Assembly: GCA_026122225.1 (NCBI GenBank)
Contig: JANEZZ010001632.1
Span: 62,001-126,000 of the forward strand
DNA length: 64,000 bases
Source of the DNA: Heloderma charlesbogerti
Lineage: Eukaryota; Chordata; Lepidosauria; Squamata; Helodermatidae
Reading direction: 5' to 3'
Positions 36,014 to 48,345 of this stretch are shown here, one piece after another (the first letter of the stretch is position 1; each line of letters opens with the position of its first letter). Under the pieces are notes generated by a model, which was not told the DNA's origin, searched no databases, and saw nothing but the letters and a program-made list of their open reading frames with translations. Position numbers and translations under genes: made by a program.

Positions 36014-37120
36014 TTGACTGATTTGACCTCCTTGCAGTCCAGGGGACTCGTAAGAGTCTTCTCCAGCACCACAGTTCGAAAGCATCAATTCTTCGGCGCT
36101 CAGCCTTCCTTATAGTCCAGCTCTCACAGCCATACGTTGCTCCTGGGAAAACCATAGCTTTGATTATGTGGACCTTTGTCGGCAAGGTGATGTCTCTGCT
36201 TCTTACTATGCTGTCTAGGTTTGCCATAGCTTTCCTCCCAAGGAGCAAGCGTCTTTTAATTTCATGGCTACAGTCACCATCTGTGGTGATCTTGGAGCCC
36301 AAGAAAATAAAATCTGTCACTGCTTCCATTTCTTCCCCTTCTATATGCCAGGAAGTGATGGGGCCAGATGCCATGATCTTCGTTTTTTTAATGTTGAGTT
36401 TCAGACCAGCGTTTGCACTCTCCTCTTTCACCCTCAACAAGAGGCTCTTGAGATCCTCTTTGCTTTCTGCCATTAGGGTGGTATCGTCTGCGTATCTGAG
36501 GTTGTTGATAATTCTCCCGGCAATAATTCTGATCTGTGATCCATCCAGCCCGGCGTTTCTCATGATGTACTCGGTATATAAGTTAAATAAGCAGGGTGAC
36601 AATATGCAGCCTTGTCGTACTTCTTTCCCAATTTTGAACCAATCGGTTGTTCCATCTCTGGTTCTTACTGTTGCTTCTTGACCCTCGTACAGGTTTCTCA
36701 GGAGACAGGTAAGGTGGTCTGGTACTCCCATCTCTTTCAGAATTTGCCACAGTTTGTTGTGATCCACACAATCAAAGACTTTAGCATAGTCAATGAAGCA
36801 GAAATAGATGTTTTTCTGGAATTCTCTTGCTTTCTCCATGATCCAGCGAATGTTGGCGATTTGACCTCTAGTTCCTCTGCCTCTTCGAAACCTAGCTTGT
36901 ACTTCCGGTTCATATACTGCTGAAGCCTAGCTTGTAGGATTTTGAGCATCACCTTGCTGGCATGTGAAATGAGCGCAATTGTACGGTAGTTTGAACACTC
37001 TTTGGCATTGCACTCTTTGGAATTGGAATGTAAACTGACCTTTTCCAGTCTTGTGGCCACTGTGGAGTGTTCCAAATTTGTTGGCATACTGAGAGCAGCA
37101 TTTTAACAGCATCATCTTTT

Positions 37121-37367
37121 AGAGAGCCAGCGTGGTGTAGTGGCAAGAATGTTGGACTGGGAGCTGGGAGATCCCGGTTCTAGTCCCCACTCGGCCATGG
37201 AAGCTCACTGGGTGACTTTGGGCCGGTCACACACTCTCAGCCCAATGTACCTCACAGGGTTGCTTTTGTGAGGATAAAATGGAGAGGAGGAGGATAATGT
37301 AAGCCACCTTGGGTTCCTTGCAAGAGGAAAAAAGGCGTGATATAAATGCAGTAATAAATAAATAAAT
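37121..37367 (+). mobile_element. tRNA-derived CORE/MIR-like SINE nested in BovB
   Basis: A full-looking copy. It has agagagccagcgtggtgtag (A box), tcccggttctagtccccac (B box), cactgggtgactttgggcc, ctcacagggttgcttttgtg, then ggataaaatggagaggagg, ccaccttgggttccttgc, ggcgtgatataaatgc, and a TAAA tail. It splits the BovB frame between AELFKI and the following KDDAVKML, with AAAA-type flanks. Confidence 0.88.
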
Positions 37368-37942
37368 TTTAAATAGCTCAGCTGGAATACTGTCATCTCC
37401 GCCAGCTTTGTTGTTAATAATGCTTCCTATGGGCCACTTGACTTCACCCTCTAGGATGTCCGGCTCACGTTCAGTGACTGCTCTATCATGGCTATCAGGG
37501 ACATTCAGATCTTTCCTGTATAGTTCTTCTGTGTATTCTTTCCACCTCTTCTGAATCTCATCTGCTTCTGTTAGGTCCCTGCCTTCTTTGTCCTTTATCA
37601 TGCCCATCTTTGCACAAAACGTTCCTTGGAGATCTCTGATTTTCTTGAAAAGATCTCTAGTCTTTCCCATTCTGTTGTTTTCCTCGATTTCTTTGCATTG
37701 TTCATTTAAGAAGGCCTTCTTGTCTCTCCTTGCTATTCTCTGGAACTCTGCATTCATTTGGATTTATCTTGCCCTTTCTCCCTTGCTTTTCACTTCCCTT
37801 CTTTCCTCAGCTACTTGTAAAGCCTCATCAGAAAGGCAGAAGGTGTTGTAGGTCTTCATAAAACCGATCAACCTCATCTTCTTCGGCATCAGTGGTTGGG
37901 GCATAGACTTGAATTATGGTGATGCTGAATGGTTTGCCTTGG

Positions 37943-38060
37943 ATATTTATTTATTTATTTATTTATTTCATTTCTATAGCGCCCAATAGCCGAAGCTCTC
38001 TGGGCAGTTCACAAAAATTAAATCCAAACAACACACAATAAAACAATTTAAAATATACAG
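37943..38060 (-). mobile_element. L2 3' tail nested in BovB
   Basis: An ATTT run, then tctatagcgcccaatagccg and aagctctctgggcagttcac. It lies within the BovB endonuclease region, after MISVR on the protein reading. Confidence 0.8.
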
Positions 38061-38709
38061 TTCTTCGTACTGAGATCATTCTATCGTTTTTGAGATTGTA
38101 CCCCAGTACTGCTTTTCCCACCCTTTTGTTGACTACTCCATTTCTTCTAAAGGATTCTTGCCCACAGTAGTAGATACGATGGTCACCTGAATTAAATTCG
38201 CCCATGCTTGTCCATTTTAGTTCGCTGATTCCCAAGATGTCGATGTTCAATCTTGCCATCTCATTTTTGACCCCCTCCAGCTTACCTTGATTCATTGATC
38301 TTATTTTCCAGGTTCCAAAACAATATTGTTCTTTACAGCATGGGACTTTCTTTTCACCACCAGACACATCCACAGCTGAGTGCCCCTTTGGCTTTGGCCC
38401 AGCTGCTTCACTCTTTCTGGCACTACTTGGAAATTCCCTCTGCCCTTCCCCAGTAGTATATTGGACACCTTCCGACCTGAGGGGCTCATCTTCCGGCATC
38501 ATATCTCTTAGCCTTGTGATATGTTTCATGGGGTTTTCTTGGCAAAAATACTGGAGCGGGTTGCCATTTTCTTCTCCAGTGGACCACATTTTGTCAGAAC
38601 TCTCCACCATGACCTGTTCGTCTTGGGTGGCCCTGCATGGCATAGCTTATGGCTTCACTGAGTTATGCAAGCCCCTTCGCCACAACAAGGCAGTGATCCA
38701 TGAAGGGGA

Positions 38710-38720
38710 TTAGCATGGCT
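38710..38720. repeat. Right target-site duplication of BovB (11 bp)
   Basis: TTAGCATGGCT, exact copy of 34462-34472. Confidence 0.85.
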
Positions 38721-40618
38721 ACCCCCCTGGAAATCACCCCAGTTCTGTTTCAGAACTAAAAGCATGGTACAAAATAGTGGACCCGGGTTCCTGGTGTTTT
38801 GCTACACTCCAGGTTACAGGAAACCAGTAGAATATTTGAAAATAGATGCTGCTTATTGGGGTTATTGCACTTCAAGATTCTATGAAGATTTTCATGCATT
38901 TGGTCAATGCGCAGGTGAGTTTTATTTTACATGTGAGTTTTATTTTTTCTTAATGAGGTGTTTGGTAGTCTGAGAAAATGGTAGAGGGAGGGGAAGTAGG
39001 CCTATTAGGGAAAGAGGTAATTGAAAAGCTGTTAGCTTTAACTCAGAGTTTACGTCTGTGTTTGCCAGAAGATTTGGTGCACTCTCTAATCCAGTGGTCA
39101 GAAGTCCAGATGGTTACAAAACTTGTATTTGTGCTTGTATCAGGCAAAGAAAATGGTTTTTGGTTGTCCCCAAGAGCAGAGAAGTGATGTAATATTAGGC
39201 ATCATTTATCTGCAAAATATTTTTCTCTACATTGGGTTTCGTGTTAGCGTAATGAACTGTTCAGTGAATGAGTCTTCTGACTGAATATGAAACAGGGGGT
39301 GTAGGGTGACATAAGAATATAAAATGGCTTTTAATGCACATAAAGCCTGCATTGTTTAAAAGTACAGAAGTGTTGTGCTGAAGGTCATGCATTAGAGCAG
39401 TTTGGTCCTCTGTTTACTTCTTGGCTTAAAAGCATTTAAAAGTAGACGATTGTTTTAAGATAAGAAATCACACTTCATCAGGTTCTTTTTATTTTACTGT
39501 TCTCCCCCCACCCCGCTGCCCTCTTTAGCGGGGAGGGGACGGAAGAAAGATGTATTGTTTAAGGGTCTGGGGCTGAGTCATGTACATACACCATTTCAAG
39601 AGCAATTATCTGTTACTTAAGGAAACTAAATACAATAACTAGAGGAGGGGAAAAATGGGCTATGATCCTAAGCATATGCATTTCGAAGAAATTTTCTTTA
39701 AATTCACTTCGGCTAGAGTGTACTTCAGTGCTGGGGTGTTCCAGTTTTAGATTTCTTTGCTTCTTGTTTTCTTTTTCCTTCCTCACCCGTTTTTCCTTTT
39801 GTGTCATGTTGTCTTCGATTTTAAGCCTGAGAGTAGGGACTGTCCTGTTTTTACTGATTTGCAAGCTGCTCTGGGAGCCTTTCCAGCTGAAGAGTGGGGT
39901 ATAAATGCTTTAAATAAAAGAAGAGAGCAATCGCATGGCCTCTGAGCCTGTCCAGTGGAGCGCTGCAATGTCGGAGGTGCCCAATCATCTAAAACACTGC
40001 CAAGCTCTTGCTGGCAGGGTGGGAGGAACAGCAGATATTTTTTCCCTGAAAATTAATTTTCTGTCAGATGGGTCTCAGAACATCTAATTCTTCCCCTGTG
40101 TTGGGGGCAAGGAGAGGGGCTGAGAAGGCTGTTGAATCTAGTGGATCCACGGCCTCTCCCTGCCCCACCCACTGCTCCGCCCCCAACACGGCCATATCTT
40201 CCCTTCCCAAGGGTGGAGTTCTGACCTTGGGAGAGGGAGCCACCATGGAGCTTTCCATGGCGGCTGGGAGGAGTCAGATCTCCTCCGAGGTTGGAGCCCT
40301 GTTTCTGTCCTTGGAAGGGAAGATTTGCTGCATCCTATGGCCCCTCAGATGCTTTCTAGGGGCGATAGGATTGCTAAATTAGGATTTGTTTTTAAGTGCA
40401 CCAATTTTATTTAAATAGGCGTTGGTCTCCCATCTAAGCTTGTATTTCCCCTGTTTTGCTTTAAAAACGTGGATTTAGACCATATGATGCTTCTCTTTTC
40501 TATCCACAAACGCCTTGCCCTTTAACAGTAATAGAGCTTCCATGACTTTGTCTCTGGCCTCATTTCCTTTTGCTCCCCAAACTCTTCCACCCTCAGTGCA
40601 TTGAACTACACTTGGGCA
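38721..40618. other. Intronic sequence
   Basis: No repeat family recognised. Confidence 0.35.
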
Positions 40619-40662
40619 TATATTTATTTATTTATTTATTTCATTTCTATACCACCCCATAT
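40619..40662 (-). mobile_element. L2 3' tail remnant
   Basis: ATTT run then catttctataccacccc, the complement of the L2 terminus. Confidence 0.6.
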
Positions 40663-41554
40663 TCATTCCCTATTATCTTTGTGTCCCTCCCTCCACCTTT
40701 TAATCTGTTGTCACATATTCTGTTGAAGTTTAGATTATGAACTGCTTGGAAAATGGACCTGTCACTTTAAGCACCATGTACTTTCACGCTTAGCATTGAT
40801 GTAGTGCTTTTAGAGAGTCCAAATGTTGCCCCCTTGTTTTAGAATGCTGCTTTTTTGGTTGAGCTCAACAGCTGCTATGCACCAGGAATAGGAATTAGGT
40901 TCCAATAGCCAGAATCTTAGGTGGGAATATTTTTCAGTGTTTTGCCAAGAGAATCAAAGGAAACTGTGAACAATGGCTCTGTGTAGAGCACAGTGTTGTG
41001 GAAGGGAGAAGTTTATTAGATGGGTGTGTAACTCATTCACTAATTTTAAGAGAAGTAATGACAGTGATGCCTTTATCCTCCGTTGTGTTTAACAGAGGCC
41101 TGACCTATGCCTATAGAATGAAGGAGAGTTAATCCAATGCTGTACTTCAGGATAACAGAACATTTTAATGCTAATAACATTTGCTCAATCGTGTTGCAAA
41201 AATGTCATAATTCAAGTGCCGCTTATATTGCATTTCAATTTTTTTTAGAATCACAGCAATAAATCTTTTGCATGAAGCTTCTCTTTGGTGTCTTCTCTAC
41301 CCCCCTCCCTAGTTTTGACTAAATATCAAAAAAGCGGCGGGGGGGGGGACTAAATGCTTCGAATACATCAGCTTCCAGATGTTTTTGTGGTTAAAACTGG
41401 AGAACAGTTTCTATTTAAAATATTTCTGGAGATGGGGCCCTTCACATATTAGGTCACCCGGCTTTCTATGGTGGTGGGAAGGGTTATTTTTTTCTTCCTT
41501 TGGAACGTTGCCACTTTTTGTCAGAAAAGACTGAATGAGATCTTTGGTCTAGAC
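40663..41554. other. Intronic sequence
   Basis: G run at 41337-41349; nothing else. Confidence 0.4.
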
Positions 41555-41682
41555 CAGAGGTGAGCAATCTGTGGCCCACCAGAAGTTTTTGGACTCCAAA
41601 TCCTGTCAGCCCCACCTGGCATGGCCAGTGCTAAGGGATGATAAGAAGTCCAACAACATCTAGAGGGCCACAGGTTGTCCAG
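41555..41682. mobile_element. Full hairpin element (ctccagatgt family)
   Basis: Left arm cagaggtgagcaatctgtgg, ttggactccaaatcctgtc; right arm aagtccaacaacatctagag, ggccacaggttgtcc. Core ctggcatggcca. Confidence 0.7.
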
Positions 41683-41798
41683 GTTAGGTTTGGAACATTC
41701 GTGTCACTTGTAGAAGTAATGGAAAAGTGAGGGTGCTTTTTATCATGCTCAGCGTCGTACCAGATTTTCTGCAAAATGGCACGCAACCATTTATTGCA

Positions 41799-43015
41799 GG
41801 GGTTGGGAACCTCAGACATGCAGGCCAAATCTGGCCCTGTGGGGGCCCCAATCCGACCCTCTGGGGTTCTCGCCTTTGATTGCACACATGGATTTTTGAA
41901 GTGAGCTGGGATCTACGTGTGGCCTGATGTAAGTAGACAAGCAGGGCCCTGCTCACCTCGCAAATATGAGCACCTGCCTCCATGACCTCCCCATTTCTAT
42001 GTTCCCCAAAGGCCCACAAACCTTGCCTGGGGCAAAAGAAGGCAGGGAGCAGGCACTCCAGCTCCCCAGCAAAGTGACTCTTACTTCTGAGGAGGAGATT
42101 CTTACTGCTGAGGAGGAGACCTGGTGGGGAAAGGATGCTCTACTGGGAAGCTGAAGTGCCTGCCTGCCTCCCTGCCGCTGCTGCCTTCTGACTGCCACCT
42201 TAGTGGGGTTGAAGCAACCTGCCTCTCTGTGCATGACTGCAGTTTAAAAAACAATGCTGCTTGTCTGGGGAAAGTTTCGGGTGGTTACATCACATGTTTG
42301 TTTACAGGCTAATGTTGCAGCAAAAATTATCCTCTCTGTTTAAATCTCCATACATTTGAGGAATGTGCCTATTTGCAATATATTACATCGTGGAAATAAT
42401 TTTTAATTCATGGATAAGACTTAAATCCAAAAGGTATATATGGCACGTATCCATAGTTAGAAATATATAAACTTGGAGAAACATTTTGACTGCCTTCCTG
42501 AATTTCTCTCTCTTTCTTATATGCTTGATAAGAAATGCACATTTGGGCAAAAACAACAACAAAAACCCTTAACAAGATATAGTACAGCTCTCCTGGACAC
42601 CATGCTACTTTATAAGGTGGGATGGGTCAAAGTGTTCCCCCAAGTCAAAAACTCCCAACACATAGAAAACTAGCATGTTAAGGAAGTGCTCCTGCAAGTT
42701 CTGGCCATCTGCACTTCGTTTCTGCTTCTTGGTCCCCTTGCAGAGAAGGCAAAGGATGAGCGAAGCGGAGTGCGCTTTGCTCATCCTTCACTTTGCTTGT
42801 CCTTTACCTTCCCTGCAAGCAAAGCCAGCTTCCCAGCTGAAGTACCTACTGGAAGAGTTTCAGCCAGGGACCCAATGACATCAGGGGTGGGCCCCTGCCC
42901 CTGACATAACTGGCAGGGTCCTGCCCCCTGATGTTATCTGGCCAATGGGTGGGTCTGCGGCGGAGGGGGAATCCAGGCCCTGGAGCCAGTATGGTTCCCC
43001 ACCCATTCCACTGAG
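41799..43015. mobile_element. Possible 1.2-kb hAT-like non-autonomous element
   Basis: Left end caggggttgggaacc; right end ggttccccacccattcca, an imperfect inverted repeat of hAT type. The interior is GC-rich with direct repeats (ctgaggaggagattcttact). No target duplication was seen and no transposase is present. Confidence 0.35.
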
Positions 43016-43850
43016 AAGGTAAACCTGTGTCTGGGCTGTACCACTTCAGAGTTCAGGTGGGGACACACATGGTGGACTGCTTCTCCATAAAAATATAGAT
43101 CCATGTACACAGAATATTATGTTAGGTGGAGGATCTAGGCTAGCCTTTCTCACCAATACCTAGTTCTCTACAGGGAAGGATAATTCTCTCTTTTCTATGG
43201 AGGAAATTTGATTATGTGATTGACCAGGCACAGGTCTACCACCTTGGTGAGAACTCAGCCACAGAGAGGCTGGGGTAGAATTCTTTTTGAAGCACAAACA
43301 GTAGTTGGTACTCAGTCTATAAACTCTGGGAGCTTAAAGTTGTTTGGGGGAAAGCAAAAACATAATCTGTTACAGGTCTCTAAGGCAGGAACACCAACAA
43401 AGACTAAACAGTGAGCAGAAATCAAGGGTTGCTCCATCGGTTAATCAGATCTTAGAAATCTTAGAAATGAATAATGAACAAATTGGGGTTAAATGGCTGC
43501 CCACATGACGCTGACTCAGCAGTGTTGTATTTTTTCCCCTGGAAGATTTTTCTGCTGCCTAAACTGGTAAGGGGAAGGTGAGACAGTACTCCACTTCCTG
43601 GCTCAGTCAATGTACACAAGCAAAGCTATTTTGAAAGAATGTCAAGGGACTGGAATTTGTCCCTCCCTTAGCAAGTGACTGTCATTCCTTGGGAAGGGCA
43701 TCTTCGGAGAACCTCCCCCCCACCCCGGTTGTTTTCGGATTAGCCTATGGATCACTTTACATATTACATTTTCAGGTACCCATGTGATGCGTGAATGTGG
43801 CAAACATGTTTGGAGACTCCTATAACACACTGATATACTCATTACAGAGC
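43016..43850. other. Intronic sequence
   Basis: Nothing recognised. Confidence 0.35.
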
Positions 43851-46800
43851 TAAGATTAAGTGGTGTCGCCCAGGACCTAGTACGAGATGTAAATGTTGTT
43901 GAACCAGTTGGAAACAGTGATCACATTTGACTTCAAAAGAGGAAACTTCTCTAAAATGAGGGAACTGGTGAAAAGGAAGTTAAAACGGGGAGTCAAGAGT
44001 ATTAAATCCCTTCAAAATGTTTGGAGATTACTCAAAACCACGATAATAGAAGCCAAGCTAAAATGTATGCCACAGGTTAGGAAAGGTAGCACCAGGTCCA
44101 AAAGGTCACTGGCATGGCTAACGAACAGTGTTAAGGGAGCTATTCGAGAAAAGAGAGCATCCTTCAGAAAATGGAAGTCTTGCCCAAGTGAGGAAAACCA
44201 AAGGCAGCACAAGCTTGCACAAAGGTGATGCAAGCAGACAATAAGAGATACAAAAAAGCATTTTGAAGAGCTTATTGCTAACAACATCAAGGCCAACAAT
44301 AAAGAATTATTTAAATATATCAGAAGCAGAAAACCAGCTAGGGAGGCAGTTGAACCATTGGATGACAATGGAATTAAAGGAGTACAGAATGAGATTGCAG
44401 AGAAGATGAATGGATTATTTTCATCTGTCGTCACTGCAGAAGATATAGGGCAGATACAGTACCTGTCCCTGAACTGATATTTTCAGGAAGGAAGTCTGAG
44501 GAACAGAGGCAAATAGTGGTGACAAAAGTTGAAGTTCTCAACCTTACTGAGAAATTCAAAGCAAATAAATCATTGGACCCAGATGGTATCTATCCTACAG
44601 TTCTCAAAGAACTCAAATATGAAATTGCTGATCTTCTAACCAAAATATGCAACATGTTCCTAAGATCAGCCTCTATACCAGATGGAAGATGGCCAATGTA
44701 ACGCCAATTTTCAAAAAGGGATGGGGGGGGGTCCAGGAAATTACAGGCCTGTTAGCTTAAAAACATCTGTTCTGGGTCAATTGGTTGAAGGCATTATTAA
44801 AGAGAAAATGAATAAGCATATAGAAGGACAAGCCCTGCTGAAAAGAATCAACATGGCTTCTGCAAAGGTAAGTCCTGGCTTACTGACCTTTTAGAGTTCT
44901 TTGAGAGTGTCAATAAACATGTAGAAATGGGTGATCCAGTCAACATTGTTTATTTGGACTTCCAAAAGGCTTCCAAAGATTCCTGAGCAAATTTAGCAAT
45001 CATGGAATGAGAGGACAGGTCCTCTTATGGATCAGTAACTGGTTAAAGAAGAGAAAGCAGAGAGTAGGAATAAATGGTAAATTCTCCCAATGGAGGGAAG
45101 TAAATAGTGGGTCCAAAAGGGATCTGTATTAGGACCAATGCTTTTCAACCTGTTCATAAATGATCTGGAATTAGGAGTGAGCAGTGAAGTGGCCAAGTTT
45201 GTGGATGACACCAACTTATTTAGGGTGGTTAAAACAAAAAGTGATTGTGAAGAGCTCCAAAAGGATCTCTCCAAACTGGGGGAATGGGCATCTAAATGTC
45301 AAATTCAGTTCAATCTAAGCAAGTGTAAAGTGATGTACATTGGGGCAAAAAATCTCAGCTTCAAGTATAGCCTGATGGGATCTGAGCTAGCAGTGACCGA
45401 CCAGGAAATAAACCTTGGGATTGTGGTGGACAGCTCAATGCAGATGTCAACCCAGTGTGAGACCGCTGTAAAAAAGGTAAACTCCATGTTAGGCATAATT
45501 AGAAAAGGAATTGAGAATAAAACTGCCAAGAACAGCAAACTGCCAGTCGCTGTTCTAAATCAGTGCCTGGGCACAGTAATGGACTGGATGAGGGCCAATA
45601 AACTGAAACTAAATCCAGACAAGACGGAGGTACTGTTAGTGGGTGGTTTGTCTGCCCGGCTAGGTGATATTCAACCTGTTCTGGAGGGGTTGCACTCCCC
45701 CTAAAGGATCAGGTTCATAGTTTGGGGGTGCTCTTGGATCCAGAACTGTCACTCGAGGCACAGGTGAACTCAGTGGCACGGAGCACTTTTTATCAGCTTA
45801 GGCTGGTATACCAACTACGCCCTTATCTGGACAGAGATAGCCTAGTTACAGTTATCCATGCTCTGATAACTTCTCGTCTGGATTACTGCAATGCATTATA
45901 CGTGGGGCTGCCTTTGAAAATGGTCCGGAAACTTCAGCTGGTCCAAAATAGGGCAGCAAGATTGTTAACAGGGACTGGCCTGCGACCTCATATTACGCCA
46001 GTACTTTTCCAGCTGCACTGGCTGCCAGTCCATTTCCGGGCCCGATTCAAAGTGCTGGTATTAACATTCAAATCCCTTAATGGCTTGGGGCCAGGTTATC
46101 TGAAGGATCACCTCCTCCCATATGTGCCTGCCTGGACCTTAAGATCATCCTCAGCGGCCCTTCTCCATGAGCCCCTGCCAAAGGAAGCGAGGCGGGTGGC
46201 TACTAGGAGGAGGGCTTTTTCTGCTGTGGCACCCCGGCTCTGGAATGAGCTCCCTGGTGAGGTTCGCCTGGCACCTACATTGTATTCCTTTCGGCGCCAG
46301 GTGAAGACCTTTTGATTTTCCCAGGCATTTTAGCATTTTAGCTTTCTATACTTTTAGCTTTGCTGTTTTAAATCTGTATTTTAAACTCCTGCACTGCTGC
46401 TAGGTTTTATTGTGGTTGTATTGCTATATTGTGGTTTTAATGTTCTATATATTTTAAATTGTTTTATTCTGTGCTGTTTGGTTTTAATTTTTGTGAACCA
46501 CCCAGAGAGCTTCGGCTATTGGGCGGTATAGAAATGAAATAAATAAATAAATAAAATAAATATCATATTACCCTTATACAAATCTGTAGTGTGACCACAC
46601 TTGGAATACTGTGTCTAGTTCTGGTCACCACACCTAAAAAAAGATATTGTAGAGCTGGAAAAAGTGCAGAAAGGGGCAAGTAAAATGATCAAGGGACTGG
46701 AGCATCTCCCCTATGAGAGAAGGTTACAACAGCTGGGATTGTTTAGCTTGGAAAAAAGGAGAGTGAGGGGAGACATGATAAAGGTGTACGAAATTTTGCC

Positions 46801-47224
46801 TGGTATGGAGAATGTGGATAAGGAGACATTTTTCTCCCTCTCTCATAATACTAGACCCCAGTGGGGTCATCCTATGAAGCTGATTGGTGGGAGATTCAGG
46901 ACTTCTTCACACAGCGCACAGTTAAACTATGGAATTCGCTACCACAAGAAGTAATGAAGGCCACCAATTTGGATGGCTTTAAAAGGAGGTTAGACAAATT
47001 CCTGGAGGAAAAGGCTATCAATGGCTACTAGTCTTGATGGCTATGTGAGCCTATGTGCACCAGTTGCTGGGGAACATGTGTGGGAGGGTGCTGTGGTGCT
47101 CATGCCCTGCTTGTGGGTTCCTGGTTGACAGCTGGTTGGCCACTGTGTGAACAGAATGCTGGACTAGATGGATCCTTGGTCTGATCCAGCATGGCTCTTC
47201 TTATGTTCTTACATTCTTACTGTT
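43851..47224 (+). mobile_element. CR1 LINE, 5'-truncated, split by an L2
   Basis: First part 43851-45530. Pre-RT and RT motifs include SLDPDGIYPTVLKEL, MLFNLFINDLELGVSSEVAK, FVDDTNLFRVVK (the FADD site changed to FVDD) and WASKCQIQFNLSKCKVMYIG. Second part 46561-47224 has KGASKMIKGLEHLPYERRLQ, GLFSLEKRRVRGDMIKVYEI, then a 3' untranslated end ggtctgatccagcatggctc and ttcttatgttctta. Many stops and frameshifts; inactive. The insertion at 45531-46560 is an L2 in the same orientation. Confidence 0.88.
45531..46560 (+). mobile_element. L2-type LINE nested in CR1
   Basis: Translation: LNQCLGTVMDWMRANKLKLN, GVLLDPELSLEAQVNSVA, ITSRLDYCNALYVGLPLKMV, VLFQLHWLPVHFRARFKVLV, RRAFSAVAPRLWNELPGEVR. The C-terminal frame 45722-46315 is open for 197 codons, so this copy is fairly young. 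Tail: gaaccacccagagagcttcg then gggcggtatagaaatgaaat and AAAT repeats. Flanking CR1 continues at tatcatattacccttataca. Confidence 0.88.
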
Positions 47225-47351
47225 AGTTAAGATGAAGCCACACTCTCTAGCCAATCCAGGTCTGTTGCTGCATAATGTGTGAAATGGCCTGCTTAATCAT
47301 TTAAGGAAAACCATATTCTAAAACAATCATAGATCCTTCTTGTATATTCCA
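47225..47351. other. Intronic sequence
   Basis: Nothing recognised. Confidence 0.3.
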
Positions 47352-47440
47352 ACCATCCCTAACCTGTTGTCCTCCAGATGTGTTGGACTACAACTCCTAT
47401 CACCCTGAGGCAACATGGCTATTGGACATGCTGTGTGGGG
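47352..47440. mobile_element. Hairpin element, mainly left arm (ctccagatgt family)
   Basis: aaccatccctaacctgttgt, cctccagatgtgttggacta, caactcctatcaccctg. Confidence 0.6.
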
Positions 47441-48096
47441 ATTATGGGTGGTATGGTGGGTGTATTCTAACCTTCTTTTCTATAAATCCTTTGGGATTTA
47501 TTTACTAAGTTTTCCTGCTTTACAAAGAAGAGCATTGATTGTAAAAGTTTTTCTGGCTTTGAATTGTGCTTCTGAGGCTGTGTGGCTCACTCTTTTGTAT
47601 AGAGCATTTATTTAGTCAAAGAGGCTGAAATAAATGCTCGAAATGGGGTGGGGGGCAAAGACACAGCAAAGATCAAAGCTATAGGCAACTGGGAAGGTGA
47701 ATTCTATGAAAGGTAATTGTTGAATGTAATAGTCGGGATTCTTAATCAAAGAATCAGTGATATAACAGACGGGGGCACTGTTGTATCGCATGTGAAGCAT
47801 ACATTCCAGTCTAATTTATTTCCTTAGTGGTGTGTTATGCTAGAAGAAACCAACTAATGACACAGTATCTGCTTGCATTAAGCAAAAGTATTTGTTATCA
47901 CCACAGGCAGCGATTGCTTGCTAATTGCAGCCTTTTATGTGGCACTGATATAAAGAAAAGATACTGATGTATCTTGACAATGATTACTGCAGGCAGAACC
48001 CTTGTTAAAGAACTGAATTCACACTGAACTCTTATTCAGTTTGGGGCTTGCTTTTGAGGGCGTGCTTCATCTCTAGGCACAGTGGCTGCATGGGTG
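47441..48096. other. Intronic sequence
   Basis: Nothing recognised. Confidence 0.35.
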
Positions 48097-48345
48097 CAAC
48101 AATGGTTTATTGTTACAGGAACAGCCTAGGCAAGCCTCTGGCTTGCATGTTCCCCCTTGTCCTTCAGTGTAGCCACGAGGAGATTGGAAACTTAAACTTT
48201 CAATTAACTGCAGTGTTATATCCAAACCCTGAACTGTGGTTTATCTACATCACAATTATGGTTTGCTAAATCAAGCCAGCTTCATCAATCACGCTTTGCA
48301 CTAGGCTTGTTTCAACAAACCATAGTTTAGACTAACCACAATTTG
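48097..48345. mobile_element. Unidentified interspersed repeat X, copy 1
   Basis: Shares a diffuse order of motifs with 56903-57155: gaacagcctaggcaagcc, ctctggcttgcatg, gtagccacgaggagattgg, ccaaaccctgaactgtggtt, and a taaccacaa end. Also contains facing aaaccatag/ctatggttt-like words. Confidence 0.45.

Larger units (their letters stand above)
34473..38709 (-). mobile_element. RTE-BovB LINE, near full span, with three nested insertions
   Basis: Minus-strand BovB reading from right to left. The endonuclease start reads CFGTWKIRSMNQGKLEGVKN (about 38.3 kb) and ILGISELKWTSMGEF. The pre-RT region NAEFQRIARRDKKAFLNEQC (37.7 kb) comes next. RT motifs follow: CFIDYAKVFDCVDHNKL, VRQGCILSPCLFNLY and NLRYADDTTLM (36.8-36.4 kb). 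The C-terminal RRLLRVPWTARRSNQSIL is near 36.05 kb, and the 3' end with the GTT run is at 34473. The segment between the endonuclease and pre-RT parts (near 37870) is missing roughly 0.6 kb. Nested inserts at 34776, 37121 and 37943 and several stops make it inactive. It is bounded by an 11-bp target duplication. Confidence 0.9.

Noticed and set aside
36160..36681. Open frame of 173 codons on the plus strand, and the similar one at 53359-53883 on the minus strand
   Set aside because: Both are antisense shadows of the BovB reverse transcriptase frame and share sequence only because the BovB copies do.
41684..42234. Overlapping minus-strand open frames of 111 and 93 codons
   Set aside because: They lie in GC-rich repeat-like sequence with no domain.
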